64,000 bases of DNA from Achromobacter animicus (GCF_902859585.1 NZ_CADIJM010000001.1:434001-498000); one strand, 5' to 3'; counted from the stretch's first letter, positions 35,508-44,450 are shown. The notes: generated from the sequence alone by a model not told the origin. Numbers and translations: made by a program.

Positions 35508-36230
35508 CTATGCCAGGAAGGTCAGCATGCCGTTGCTCAGGTCGTACATCGACCCGACGATCTTGATCTTCCCTTCCTTTTCCAGCCCGGCCAGAATCGG
35601 GCTGTTCTTGCGGATGGCCTCGACGGTGTGCAGCACATTCGTCCGCGCCACGGCGTCCACGAACTGGCCATTTTTACCGTTTCGGTCTCCCGTGTACTTC
35701 GTCGCCTCGACTGCCGGCTTGATGACGTCCAGCAGGGCGGTCAGATGGCCAAGCTGAACGTTATCGATCGCCCCGGCCACGGCGCCGCAGGCGGTATGCC
35801 CCATCACCAGGATCACCTTGGCGCCCGCCGCCGCGCAGGCGAACTCCATGCTGCCCAGCAGATCGTTGTTGGAGATGTTGCCGGCGATGCGCCCGTTGAA
35901 GGTTTCGCCGATGCCCGTGTCCAGGATGATCTCGGCGGGGGCGCGCGAGTCGATGCAGCTCAGGATCACCGCCGCGGGAAACTGGCCAAGGGCGCTGGAA
36001 CGCTTCTGCGCAAGATAGTCGTGCTTCTGAGGCTTGCCCGCCCGAAAGCGCGCATTGCCCCGTTTCATCATGTCAATCACCTGGTCCGGCGTCATCGCGT
36101 CGCGCTGCGCCTGCGTGAGTGATGCGGCTGGCGCGTCGCCGGGCGCAAACGCCAGGCCAGCCATCGCCGCCGCACCAACGCTGGCCTTCAACCAGCCGCG
36201 CCGTCCCAGGTCCAGAGGGTGCCCAGCCAT
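35508..36230 (-). CDS. Beta-carbonic anhydrase, Tat-exported
   Basis: 240 residues. The N-terminus has a twin-arginine signal (GRRGWLKASVGAAA), so the enzyme should work in the periplasm. Zn ligands Cys92, His145 and Cys148 with the Asp94-Arg96 pair lie in SCIDSRAPAE and MGHTACGAV. It interconverts CO2 and bicarbonate. Two starts are possible; the shorter was chosen because AAGGATTGTTGC precedes it, and the upstream ATG (36254) adds eight residues before the signal. It converges on the methyltransferase gene and may be controlled alone. Confidence 0.88.
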   Translation of the reverse strand: MAGHPLDLGRRGWLKASVGAAAMAGLAFAPGDAPAASLTQAQRDAMTPDQVIDMMKRGNARFRAGKPQKHDYLAQKRSSALGQFPAAVILSCIDSRAPAEIILDTGIGETFNGRIAGNISNNDLLGSMEFACAAAGAKVILVMGHTACGAVAGAIDNVQLGHLTALLDVIKPAVEATKYTGDRNGKNGQFVDAVARTNVLHTVEAIRKNSPILAGLEKEGKIKIVGSMYDLSNGMLTFLA

Positions 36231-36498
36231 GCAACAATCCTTGATCGCTTCCATGAGGTGACCCCAATAAGCAGCCCATAACGATAGACCGCGGGACGCG
36301 GCTATTCGATGATGGGCCGGCCACACATGCCGTTTTTGCGGCGAGAGACATTCTGTTCCTGTTTGCGGCGGTGAACAATGGCGCCTTCACGCGGCCCTGT
36401 TTTTCTTGTTTTCGCGCCGGATGAGTGGCATAGTTTTTCGCACGACGGGCCCCAGGGTGGCTTCGGGGCGGTTCGACAACGAATACGAAAGGTGCCTC

Positions 36499-36735
36499 AT
36501 GCGTTACCTGTACATCGTATTGATCGTGTTGCTCACGGCAATGGTTTTGTCGTTCAAGATCCAGAACTTCGAATCCGTCACGCTGACGCTCTGGACCTCC
36601 ACCTTCACTTTGCCGGCGTCGGTTCTCGTCATCGGCGTCTATATCCTAGGCATGCTCACAGGCGGCTTTCTGCTCAGCCTGCTGCGTTCCGCCTTCCGAG
36701 GGGCAACCGGCCGTCCCGCCGGGCCTACCCCCTGA
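36499..36735 (+). CDS. LapA-domain (DUF1049) small membrane protein
   Basis: 78 residues. Two membrane helices (1 to about 20 and 40-65) flank QNFESVTLTLWTSTF, the motif of the lipopolysaccharide assembly protein A (LapA/YciS) domain. LapA works with LapB in controlling LpxC turnover in enterics; no lapB gene is adjacent here. GAAAGGTGCCTC precedes the ATG chosen. The role in LPS control is by family only. Confidence 0.8.
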   Translation: MRYLYIVLIVLLTAMVLSFKIQNFESVTLTLWTSTFTLPASVLVIGVYILGMLTGGFLLSLLRSAFRGATGRPAGPTP

Positions 36736-36812
36736 CGATTCCCCGAGCGCCACCCGGCTTGCCGCCGTGCGCCCGCAGTCAGGGCGCGAACGCGTACTTA
36801 GGAGCAATCCCG

Positions 36813-37247
36813 ATGAAAAGGCTATTCCTTGTCCTGACCACGTGCGTGCTGGCCGGCTGCGCCGGCACGGTCGCAACGAAGAACGACCTGGCAAAGTACG
36901 GCACGCCGCCCAGCGATGACGACCTGTACCAGTACATGTCGTCGCTGCGCGACACCATGCCGCCGACCCGGTATGTCAGTTATCGCGACAAGGGGTACGC
37001 GGAATCCGTGAAAAAGACCACGGTCATAGCGGAGGACGGCAAACCGGTGTCCGCCTGGCAGTACGACTTCGAAGTCGCCGGCTACGATCAGCCAGGCCCC
37101 GAGCAGCCGCAGTGGACCGCGCGGCGCGTCGTGTTCTTCAATGGCCGCGCGATAGGCGGTTTCGATGCGAATGGGAAGTTCATGCGCACGAGCGCCCAGC
37201 CGCCAGCAGCGGCCGCGCCCGCACCCACGCCGGCGCAGCCGCGCTAG
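36813..37247 (+). CDS. Hypothetical lipoprotein
   Basis: 144 residues. The signal peptide ends in a lipobox (LAGC, Cys16), so a membrane lipoprotein. The mature part has alternating charged and aromatic residues (YVSYRDKGYAESVKK, WTARRVVFFNGR) with a beta-rich look, and an Ala/Pro-rich tail. TAGGAGCAATCCCG precedes the ATG. It is followed after 40 bases by another lipoprotein gene. No named domain recognised. Confidence 0.75.
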   Translation: MKRLFLVLTTCVLAGCAGTVATKNDLAKYGTPPSDDDLYQYMSSLRDTMPPTRYVSYRDKGYAESVKKTTVIAEDGKPVSAWQYDFEVAGYDQPGPEQPQWTARRVVFFNGRAIGGFDANGKFMRTSAQPPAAAAPAPTPAQPR

Positions 37248-37287
37248 GCCTCGGCATTCCCCATTGCGCCGTTCCGGAGAACCCACC

Positions 37288-37785
37288 ATGCAAAAGCCTC
37301 AGCAGGCCGCCCCGCGTCGCCCCCTGACCCTTATCGCCGCAAGCGGCATTCTTGGCCTGGCAACCGTCCTTGCCGGTTGCGCCAACCCGTCCGCGTCGTC
37401 CCGCGTCTACACCTTCGACCAGGCGCAACGCGCCCAGACCGTCACCCTGGGCTACGTCATCGGCGTGCGGCCCGTCACCATCCAGGCCGCCCAGACCTCG
37501 GGCCTGGGCGTCATCGCCGGCGGCGCGCTGGGCGCCGTGACGGGCAGCGCCGTGGGCGGCGGTTCGGGGCGCCGTATCACCACCGTCGGCGGCGCGGTTG
37601 GCGGCGCCATGGCAGGCAACGCCATCGAAAACGCCAGCGCCCGCCGGGCAGGGCTGGAAATCACCGTGCGCCTGGATTCGGGCGACGTGCGCGTCATCAC
37701 GCAGGAAGCAGACGTGCCGATTTCGACCGGCCAACGCGTTCAGATCGTGACGCAGGGCGGCGTGAGCCGCGTGGGCGGGATTTGA
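37288..37785 (+). CDS. Glycine-zipper lipoprotein (SlyB/Pcp-like)
   Basis: 165 residues. Lipobox LAGC (Cys31), then a short linker and a 2TM glycine-zipper domain (LGVIAGGALGAVTGSAVGGG and TVGGAVGGAMAGNAIE), and a C-terminal beta domain (VRLDSGDVRVITQEAD and GQRVQIVTQGG). This is the layout of SlyB/Pcp outer-membrane lipoproteins, which help keep the envelope intact under stress. TCCGGAGAACCCACC precedes the ATG. Probably cotranscribed with the lipoprotein upstream. Confidence 0.85.
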   Translation: MQKPQQAAPRRPLTLIAASGILGLATVLAGCANPSASSRVYTFDQAQRAQTVTLGYVIGVRPVTIQAAQTSGLGVIAGGALGAVTGSAVGGGSGRRITTVGGAVGGAMAGNAIENASARRAGLEITVRLDSGDVRVITQEADVPISTGQRVQIVTQGGVSRVGGI

Positions 37786-37838
37786 CGACGATGTAGTGCG
37801 TTTCATACCGTGATTGCCGCTGGATGCGGAGATTAGGT

Positions 37839-37873
37839 GGCTTATTCTCCGCAAATTTTGCGGAGAATAAGCC
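37839..37873. repeat. Perfect 17-bp inverted repeat
   Basis: Arms GGCTTATTCTCCGCAAA and its exact complement with a one-base centre. It stands just before the Fic-type remnant and is AT-rich for this genome. It could be a mobile-element end, an operator or a recombination scar. Confidence 0.85.
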
Positions 37874-38022
37874 GCTCGAAGCTGACCGCCACCAAATGGG
37901 CCGCCATCGCCAAATGTTCGCCCGATACGGCACTGCGGGACATCACCGATCTCCTGAATCGGAACATGCTCCGCAAAGCGGCCGCGGGCGGACGCAGCAC
38001 GAGCTACGAACTACCGGATTGA
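37874..38022 (+). pseudogene. Remnant of a Fic-family (DUF4172-type) C-terminus
   Basis: Open frame continuing from about 37837, ending at TGA. The translated part SKLTATKWAAIAKCSPDTA, then RDITDLLNRNMLRK and GGRSTSYEL, is the winged-helix end that closes DUF4172/Fic AMP-transferases. The Fic core (HPFxxGNGR) and everything else of the gene are missing. The left border coincides with the 17-bp inverted repeat at 37839-37873. So this looks like the last 50 codons of a deleted fic gene, left after a deletion or recombination. Whether the 61-codon frame from ATG 37837 is translated is unknown. Confidence 0.62.
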
Positions 38023-38075
38023 CGTCCCGCCGCCAGGCTTAAGATTCGCTTCATCCTGTCGCGTATAGTCAGCGC

Positions 38076-38732
38076 ATGCGTATCCTACTGGCCGAAGACG
38101 ATGTATCCCTGGGCGAGTCGATCGAATCGTGGCTGGAGCTGGACGGCTACGTCGTCGACCGCGTCACGCGCGGCGATCTTGCCGAGACCGCGCTTGCCAC
38201 GCACGACTATCACTGCGTGCTGATCGACCGCGGGCTGCCCGGCATGACGGGTGACGACCTGCTTCGGCGGTTGCGCGCGCGGCGCGACAACGTGCCGGCC
38301 ATCATGATCACCGCGCGCGACGCGGTCCCCGACCGCATCGAAGGCCTTGATCTGGGTGCGGACGACTATCTGGTCAAACCGTTCGATCTGGAGGAGCTGT
38401 CCGCCCGCATCCGCGCCGCCTTGCGCCGCCGCGACGGCAACGCCGCGCCGGCGCTGGAACACGGCGGTGTCTCGCTCGACGTGGCCGCCAAGCAGGTCCG
38501 TTACCACGGCGCGCAAGTGGAGCTGACGGCGCGGGAGTTCGCCATCCTGCACGCGCTCATCCGCCATCCCGGCCACATCGTGTCCCGCGCGCAACTCGAA
38601 GAAGCCCTGTACGGCTGGGGCGACGAAGTCGAAAGCAATACGATCGAAGTGCACATCTACAACCTGCGGCGCAAGCTGGCGGCCGACCTTATCAAGACGG
38701 TGCGGCGCCAGGGTTATCGCCTGGCCGACTGA
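38076..38732 (+). CDS. OmpR-family response regulator (QseB/PmrA-like)
   Basis: 218 residues. Receiver domain (1 to about 115) with acidic pocket EDD at 7-9, phospho-acceptor Asp51 in IDRGLPGMTG and switch Lys in VKPFDLEEL; then an OmpR-type winged helix (about 125-218) with LTAREFAILHALI and SNTIEVHIYNLRRKL. It is phosphorylated by the kinase encoded 1 base later and controls transcription. With the kinase and a YgiW-type gene it looks like QseBC or PmrAB; the signal cannot be told. Confidence 0.9.
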   Translation: MRILLAEDDVSLGESIESWLELDGYVVDRVTRGDLAETALATHDYHCVLIDRGLPGMTGDDLLRRLRARRDNVPAIMITARDAVPDRIEGLDLGADDYLVKPFDLEELSARIRAALRRRDGNAAPALEHGGVSLDVAAKQVRYHGAQVELTAREFAILHALIRHPGHIVSRAQLEEALYGWGDEVESNTIEVHIYNLRRKLAADLIKTVRRQGYRLAD

Positions 38733-38733
38733 C

Positions 38734-40149
38734 ATGCGCTGGCGCAAGAAGACATCCAGGACTCCATCCAACGCCGCGTCGAAGTCCCCGCGCGGCTATT
38801 CGCTGCGGCGGCGCCTGATCGGCACGACACTCGGTTCCAGCATCCTGGTCGGACTGGTCAGCACCCTCATCGTGCTGACCATCGCTCGCAAGGAGGTCAA
38901 CGACGCCTACGACGACTGGCTGGAAGAGGGCGCGCGGCTGGTGCTGGCGCTGGGCGAAGGCAGCATCGGCCGCGTGGCTGGCGAGCGCTCCCCGGCGGAC
39001 ACGCAACCCGCGTTGCGGCTGGACTACCAATTGGTGTCGCGCACGGGAGAAGTGCTGCTGCGCGGCGAAGACGCGCCCAAGCGGCCGTTCGTGGACCCCG
39101 AGCGGCGCGGCGACCGCTATTACGACGTGCGCGCCGACGGCGAGGACTGGCGCGTGTATGTCCGCCATCACGACACGCTGGGGTTTTCGGCACAGGTCGG
39201 TCAAGAGATGGACGAACGCACCGATCTGATCTGGGACATGCTCGAATCGCTGGCCTGGCCCCTGGTCGGCCTGTGGGTCCTGTTGGGGCTGATCAACTGG
39301 TTTCTGATCTGGCGGCTGCTCAAGCCGCTTGCGCGCATGACGCGCGGCATCGAGGGCAAATCGCCAAAGGACCTGTCGCCCGTGGCCGAGGAGAGCAGGG
39401 CGTATGAAGTCCAGTCGATCACGGCGGCGCTGAACCGTCTGCTGGGCCGGCTGGATCATGCGCTGGAAGCCGAGCGGCGCTTCACCGCGGATGCCGCCCA
39501 CGAACTGCGCACGCCGCTCGCGGCGCTGGCGTCGCGGATCCAGGTGCTGCAACGCAGCCATCCCGCTGAACAGGCGCCGGCGCTTGCCGCCCAGTTGCAG
39601 CGCCTGCGCGCCGACATGATGCGCACGACCAGCCTCGTCGAAAACCTGCTGCAGCTGGCGCGTCTGGACCCGCAATCGGCCGATGCGATGTCCCGCGAGC
39701 GCGTTGATGTGCCCAGCCTGCTGCAGGACGCCGCCGACGCCTGCGCGCCCACGGCGGCGGCGCAGAGCACTACGATAACGATCGATGCGCGCGAAACGGC
39801 ACTGGCCGGCAACCGCGATGCGCTCTTTACCGCCTTGCGCAACCTGATCCACAACGCGGTGTCGTACGGCCGCCAAGGCGGCCAGGTGCGGGTCGCCGCC
39901 GAACGCGCGGGTCAATACGTCGCGCTCAGTGTGAAGGACGACGGCCCGGGCGTAGCCCCGGCCGATCTCGAGCGCTTGACGCAGCGCTTCTATCGCGTGC
40001 TGGGCACCAATGTGCCGGGAAATGGCCTGGGCCTGTCCATCGTCGCGCGCGTGGCAGACATGCACCGCGGACAATTGCAGTTCGGGCCGGGGCTGGACGG
40101 TCGGGGGCTGGGTGTGACGCTACTTGTGCCCATCGATACGAAGGCGTGA
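38734..40149 (+). CDS. Sensor histidine kinase (QseC-like)
   Basis: 471 residues. Two membrane helices (about 28-50 and 167-192) enclose a periplasmic sensor of about 115 residues. A HAMP-like linker leads to the H-box with His256 (ADAAHELRTPLAAL), then N-box (RNLIHNAVSYG), G1 (VKDDGPGV) and G2 (GNGLGLSIVARVA). It senses an external signal and phosphorylates the regulator encoded just upstream. The N-terminal basic stretch is longer than in E. coli QseC. It starts 1 base after the regulator gene. Confidence 0.9.
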   Translation: MRWRKKTSRTPSNAASKSPRGYSLRRRLIGTTLGSSILVGLVSTLIVLTIARKEVNDAYDDWLEEGARLVLALGEGSIGRVAGERSPADTQPALRLDYQLVSRTGEVLLRGEDAPKRPFVDPERRGDRYYDVRADGEDWRVYVRHHDTLGFSAQVGQEMDERTDLIWDMLESLAWPLVGLWVLLGLINWFLIWRLLKPLARMTRGIEGKSPKDLSPVAEESRAYEVQSITAALNRLLGRLDHALEAERRFTADAAHELRTPLAALASRIQVLQRSHPAEQAPALAAQLQRLRADMMRTTSLVENLLQLARLDPQSADAMSRERVDVPSLLQDAADACAPTAAAQSTTITIDARETALAGNRDALFTALRNLIHNAVSYGRQGGQVRVAAERAGQYVALSVKDDGPGVAPADLERLTQRFYRVLGTNVPGNGLGLSIVARVADMHRGQLQFGPGLDGRGLGVTLLVPIDTKA

Positions 40150-40257
40150 CAACATCACGGTCGCATTCGTGCCCAAAGCTAAGGTCTGCTTCATCTTCGG
40201 GGCGTCAAATGGCGCCATGTTCAACAACGAAGCGCAATCCGCGCAAGGAGCTGCACT

Positions 40258-40677
40258 ATGACCCAGACTACCCGTCGTTCCACGTTCATCCGCACCTTCC
40301 TGGCCAGCACTGTGCTGGCCGGCGCCGCCGTGGCAGGCGTGGCGCACGCGCAGGGCTACACGGGCCCCAGCACCGGCAAGCCGGCGGCGCAGGGCTATAG
40401 CGGCCCCAGCACGGTGGCCGTCACCACGGTCAAGGAATTGCTGGCCAACGGCCGCGATGACCAGAACGCCATCCTGCGTGGCCGGATCGTCTCGCACGAC
40501 GGCGACGATCACTACACCTTTGACGACGGCACGGGTCAGATCCGCGTCGAAATCGACAACGACGACTTCCCCGCCGGCCAGAAGATCGACGACAAGACCC
40601 GGGTCGAACTGCGCGGCGAACTGGACCGCGATCGCAACAACGTCGAATTCGATGTGGACAGCGTCCGCGTGATGTAA
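40258..40677 (+). CDS. YgiW/YdeI-type periplasmic OB-fold stress protein
   Basis: 139 residues. The signal peptide ends AHAQ (about 32). Two copies of QGYTGPST/QGYSGPST follow, then the bacterial OB-fold domain (BOF): VTTVKELLANGRDDQNAIL, DDHYTFDDGTGQIRVEID and TRVELRGELD. YgiW proteins protect against peroxide, cadmium or acid and help form biofilms. E. coli ygiW is next to qseBC, and this gene follows the two-component pair, supporting the QseBC-like reading. AAGGAGCTGCACT precedes the ATG. Confidence 0.85.
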   Translation: MTQTTRRSTFIRTFLASTVLAGAAVAGVAHAQGYTGPSTGKPAAQGYSGPSTVAVTTVKELLANGRDDQNAILRGRIVSHDGDDHYTFDDGTGQIRVEIDNDDFPAGQKIDDKTRVELRGELDRDRNNVEFDVDSVRVM

Positions 40678-40741
40678 AGAGCGTGCGGCGGGCGCATACG
40701 GTATTCTGTCGGCCTCAAGTCGATACCCGTACCTGTTTGTC

Positions 40742-41389
40742 GTGAACCCCGTAACGCCCCCCGCCGCGGTCCAGCTGCCCGAAGCCACCATCCGCGCCAC
40801 CGTCCGGTTGCCCATCCGTCTTGCCGACGGCTCCGAGGCACAGGCGTTGGCGTACAGCTTTCACGGCCTGGCCGACGCTCGCGACCATCTCGCCCTCAAA
40901 TTCGGGCAACCCGGCCCGCAGCCGCTTGTCCGCCTGCATTCCGAGTGCATGACCGGCGACGTCTTCGGATCGTTGCGCTGCGACTGCGGCCCGCAACTGC
41001 AGGAAGCGTTGCGCCTCATGAGCCAGGAGGGCGGCTACCTGCTGTACCTGCGCCAGGAAGGGCGGGGCATCGGCCTGTATTCCAAGATCGACGCGTACCG
41101 GCTGCAGGAATTGGGCTACGACACCTACACCGCCAATCTGGAACTGGGCCACGGCCTGGACGACCGCGACTACACGCCGGCGGCGCAGATGCTGCGGGCG
41201 ATGGGCGTCGATGATCTGGAACTGCTGACCAACAATCCTGACAAGCGCACGCAGTTGGAACGCATGGGCATCCGGGTCAGCGGTTGCCGCCTGACGGGGG
41301 TCTATCCGAACGAGCACAACAAGGGCTATCTGCTGGCCAAGGCGCTGCGCACGCAGCATCGGATCGAGCTCGGCCAGACCGAGGAATGA
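40742..41389 (+). CDS. ribA: GTP cyclohydrolase II
   Basis: 215 residues starting at GTG. The enzyme opens GTP to start riboflavin synthesis. Zn ligands Cys69, Cys80 and Cys82 lie in HSECMTGDVFGSLRCDCG, and RQEGRGIGL holds the catalytic Arg. LLTNNPDKRTQLERMGI and the final RTQHRIEL are also typical. It stands alone, not fused to DHBP synthase. No FMN riboswitch is visible in the 64 bases upstream. A terminator follows. Confidence 0.93.
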   Translation: MNPVTPPAAVQLPEATIRATVRLPIRLADGSEAQALAYSFHGLADARDHLALKFGQPGPQPLVRLHSECMTGDVFGSLRCDCGPQLQEALRLMSQEGGYLLYLRQEGRGIGLYSKIDAYRLQELGYDTYTANLELGHGLDDRDYTPAAQMLRAMGVDDLELLTNNPDKRTQLERMGIRVSGCRLTGVYPNEHNKGYLLAKALRTQHRIELGQTEE

Positions 41390-41406
41390 TGGCCCGCAAG
41401 TCCGCT

Positions 41407-41435
41407 AGCCGCCCGCCCGGGGCGGCTTTGCTTTT
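41407..41435 (+). terminator. Terminator after ribA
   Basis: 8-base GC-rich arms (41407-41414 and 41420-41427) with a 5-base loop, then TTGCTTTTC. Eighteen bases after the stop codon. Confidence 0.78.
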
Positions 41436-41524
41436 CCCGAATGTAAGGACAAACCCTTATACTCTGGGCCGGTCGATGGGCCGCATTGCCGGCTGCATGG
41501 CCGTATCGTGTTTTGGAATTCCCT

Positions 41525-43957
41525 ATGAATCAACAACATAAAGACCTGTCCGCGCTCGCAAAAGCGTGGCTGTTTGTGCTGGGCGCGTGCATTCTGGCCG
41601 CCGGGCTCTTTTTTGGTTACCACGGCGCTCGCCTGGTGGCCCTGAATGGAAGCTGGTATTTCGTGGTGTGCGGCGTCGTGCTTGCCCTGTCCGGCATCCA
41701 GATCGCCCGCCGCCGCCCCAATGGCGGCCTGCTTTTCGCGCTGGCGCTGGTCGGCACCGCGATTTGGGCGGTCATCGACGTGGGCCTGCAATTCTGGCCG
41801 CTCGTCTCCCGCGTGATGGTGTTCGTGGGCTTCGGCATCCTGGTCGCGCTGTCGCAGCCGTTGCTGCGCCGCGCACAGAAGCTGCCCGCCAACCCGGCGC
41901 CATCCCGCATTGCGGCCGCCGTGCTGGCGCTGGCCTTTATCGCGACCGTGGCCGGCATGTTCGTGCCGCACGCGCCCGTGTCGCAGGGCGAGACCCTGGC
42001 GCTCAAGCCCGTCGCACCCGGCCAGGAACAGAAGGACTGGGCGCACTACGGCAACACCGCCGGCGGCACCCGCTTTGCGGCGCTGGACCAGATCACGCGC
42101 GACAACGTGAAGGACCTTGAGGTTGCCTGGACCTACCGCACGGGCGACACCCCCGTCAGCCCCGGTGGCGGCGGCGCCGAAGACCAGCAGACCCCGCTGC
42201 AGATCGGCAACCGCGTGTTCCTGTGCACCCCGCACAACAACGTGATTGCGCTGGACGCCACCACGGGTAAGGAACTCTGGAAGGTCGAGATCAACGCCAA
42301 GCAGAAGAAGTGGATGCGTTGCCGCGGCCTGGCCTATTTCGATATCGATGCGCCGCTTGAGCAGCCGACCGTCGAAGGCGCGACGCCGGTCAAGGCCGTG
42401 AGCCTCGCCGCCGGCGCCGCCTGCCGCCGCCGCATCCTGATGAACAGCGTGACGCCCGAGCTGATCGCCCTGGACGCCGACACCGGCGCCTTCTGCGCCG
42501 ACTTCGGCAACCAAGGCCGCGTGGACCTGCGCGCCGGCATGGGCAAGGGCGCCGACAAGGGCGAGTATTACCCGACCTCGGCCCCGACGCTGGCCGGCAC
42601 GACCATCGTCATCGGCGGCCGCGTGGCGGACAACGTCAGCACCGACATGCCTGGCGGCGTGGTACGCGGGTTCGACGTGGTGACCGGCGAGCTGCGTTGG
42701 GCCTTCGATCCGGGCAACCCGGAAGACCAGGCCGCGCCCGCCGACGGCCAGACCTACGTACGCTCGACCCCGAACGTGTGGGCGCCGATGTCGTATGACG
42801 CCCAATCGAACACCGTCTTCATGCCGGTTGGCAGCGCCGCGGTGGACCTGTGGGGCGTGAAGCACACCGCGCTTGACCGCAAGTACGGCGCTTCCGTGCT
42901 GGCCGTCGATGCCAGCACCGGCCGCGAGAAGTGGGTCTACCAGACCGTGCATGACGACCTGTGGGACTTCGACGTCCCGATGCAGCCGTCCTTTGCCGAC
43001 TTCCCCGTCGACGGCAAGACCGTGCCCGCGCTGGTGTTCGGCACCAAGGCCGGCCAGATCTTCGTGCTGGATCGTCAGACCGGCAAGCCGCTCACCCGCG
43101 TCGAAGAACGCAAGGTGCCGGCCGGCAACATCCCCGGCGAAACCTACTCGCCGACCCAGCCGTTCTCCGTCGGCATGCCTTCGATCGGCGCGAACGACAT
43201 GAAGGAATCGGACATGTGGGGTGCCACGCCGTTCGATCAGCTGCTGTGCCGCATCCACTTCAAGTCCAAGCGCTACACGGGCCTGTTCACGCCGCCTGGC
43301 ACGGATCCGTCGTTGAACCTGCCCGGCTCGCTCGGCGGCATGAACTGGGGCGGCATCTCGATCGACCCGGTGAACGGCTACCTGTTCATCAATGACATGC
43401 GCGTCGGCCTGGAAGTGCAATTGGTCGAAGCCGGCGCCAACGCCAAGAAGAGCGACGGCAATGAAGCCGCCGCCATCCAGGGCCCCGTGGCGCTGTCGGG
43501 CACGCCCTACGCGATCAACGCCAAGGTGCGCTTCATGTCGCCGCTGGAGATCCCGTGCCAGGCGCCGCCGTTCGGTACGCTGACCGCCGTGGACCTGAAG
43601 ACGCAGAAGATGGTCTGGCAGGTGCCGGTCGGCACCGTGCAGGACACCGGTCCCTTCGGCGTCAAGCTGGGTCTGCCGATTCCGATCGGCATGCCCACCA
43701 TCGGCGGCACGCTCGCCACGCAGGGCGGCTTGGTATTCATCGCCGCCACGCAGGACTACTACCTGCGCGCGTATGACGCCGGCACGGGCAAGGAAGTGTG
43801 GAAGGTCCGCCTGCCGGTCGGCAGCCAGGGCACTCCCATCAGCTACAAGTCGACCGCCGATGGCAAGCAGTACATCGTCATCTCGGCCGGCGGCGCCCGC
43901 AACTCGCCTGATCGTGGTGATTACGTGATCGCCTACGCGTTGCCGGGCAAGGTCTGA
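41525..43957 (+). CDS. Membrane-bound PQQ-dependent glucose/quinate/shikimate dehydrogenase
   Basis: 810 residues. About five N-terminal membrane helices (1-140) anchor an eight-bladed PQQ propeller in the periplasm. Propeller motifs are WAHYGNTAGGTRFAALDQI, TPLQIGNRVFLCTPHNNVIALD, YYPTSAPTLAGTTIVIGG and the late RNSPDRGDYVIAYALP. The enzyme oxidises a sugar or cyclic acid and passes electrons to ubiquinone. Glucose and quinate dehydrogenases share this layout and cannot be separated with certainty by eye. No pqq synthesis genes lie in the window. A strong terminator follows. Confidence 0.9.
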   Translation: MNQQHKDLSALAKAWLFVLGACILAAGLFFGYHGARLVALNGSWYFVVCGVVLALSGIQIARRRPNGGLLFALALVGTAIWAVIDVGLQFWPLVSRVMVFVGFGILVALSQPLLRRAQKLPANPAPSRIAAAVLALAFIATVAGMFVPHAPVSQGETLALKPVAPGQEQKDWAHYGNTAGGTRFAALDQITRDNVKDLEVAWTYRTGDTPVSPGGGGAEDQQTPLQIGNRVFLCTPHNNVIALDATTGKELWKVEINAKQKKWMRCRGLAYFDIDAPLEQPTVEGATPVKAVSLAAGAACRRRILMNSVTPELIALDADTGAFCADFGNQGRVDLRAGMGKGADKGEYYPTSAPTLAGTTIVIGGRVADNVSTDMPGGVVRGFDVVTGELRWAFDPGNPEDQAAPADGQTYVRSTPNVWAPMSYDAQSNTVFMPVGSAAVDLWGVKHTALDRKYGASVLAVDASTGREKWVYQTVHDDLWDFDVPMQPSFADFPVDGKTVPALVFGTKAGQIFVLDRQTGKPLTRVEERKVPAGNIPGETYSPTQPFSVGMPSIGANDMKESDMWGATPFDQLLCRIHFKSKRYTGLFTPPGTDPSLNLPGSLGGMNWGGISIDPVNGYLFINDMRVGLEVQLVEAGANAKKSDGNEAAAIQGPVALSGTPYAINAKVRFMSPLEIPCQAPPFGTLTAVDLKTQKMVWQVPVGTVQDTGPFGVKLGLPIPIGMPTIGGTLATQGGLVFIAATQDYYLRAYDAGTGKEVWKVRLPVGSQGTPISYKSTADGKQYIVISAGGARNSPDRGDYVIAYALPGKV

Positions 43958-44023
43958 GCCGTGCGGTAGCGTAAAGGGCAGGGCAGCGTGAGCCACGCCC
44001 CAGCCCACCACACCTGAAAGCAT

Positions 44024-44056
44024 GAAGCCGCCCTCCGGGGCGGCTTCGTTGCGTTT
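44024..44056 (+). terminator. Terminator after the PQQ dehydrogenase gene
   Basis: 10-base arms GAAGCCGCCC and GGGCGGCTTC (44024-44033 and 44038-44047) with a 4-base loop, followed by GTTGCGTTT. Confidence 0.78.
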
Positions 44057-44134
44057 GGGTCCGGTTGTTAACGAGGCGCGTGCTGATTATGGCCAAGGCA
44101 GGCCGGGCAGATGACGGCGACGCCGTAATACTGC

Positions 44135-44350
44135 TTAGCCGCTGTGCCGATGCTTGCCGGTCTTGATGAACAGGTCCGAGAAACTCTCCCAGTCCTGCAG
44201 GTACACGAACATCTCGCCGTCATCGCCTTCACACAGCGCGGATCCCCGGCTGCTTTCCTCCCAGAACGAGAAGAATGGAAGGCGGCGAATATCGTCCAGG
44301 CGCACCAGACGGTCTTTCACGATGGGCAGCCCAAAGTAGGTTGTGGTCAT
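44135..44350 (-). CDS. Small hypothetical protein
   Basis: 71 residues, soluble, acidic and aromatic (LPFFSFWEESSRG, GEMFVYLQDWESFSDLF). The ATG follows CGAGGCTCGGCAT. A frame on the other strand overlaps it, but this one has the more protein-like composition and a better start. No family recognised. Confidence 0.58.
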   Translation of the reverse strand: MTTTYFGLPIVKDRLVRLDDIRRLPFFSFWEESSRGSALCEGDDGEMFVYLQDWESFSDLFIKTGKHRHSG

Positions 44351-44450
44351 ATGCCGAGCCTCGATGTTGCGACAGGGAGGAAAAATCTTACCGGCGAAAG
44401 TGAACAGCCAAGAAGAGCTAAAGAAGGTAGTGCGCCAGGACTGCTGCGGG

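Noticed and set aside
40678-40741. Possible FMN riboswitch before ribA
   Set aside because: Only 64 bases are available and no conserved FMN element folds are visible.
41405-44023. An 872-codon open frame antisense to the PQQ dehydrogenase gene
   Set aside because: Low-complexity His/Arg/Ala composition typical of a GC-rich shadow frame; the opposite strand has a complete, domain-bearing protein.
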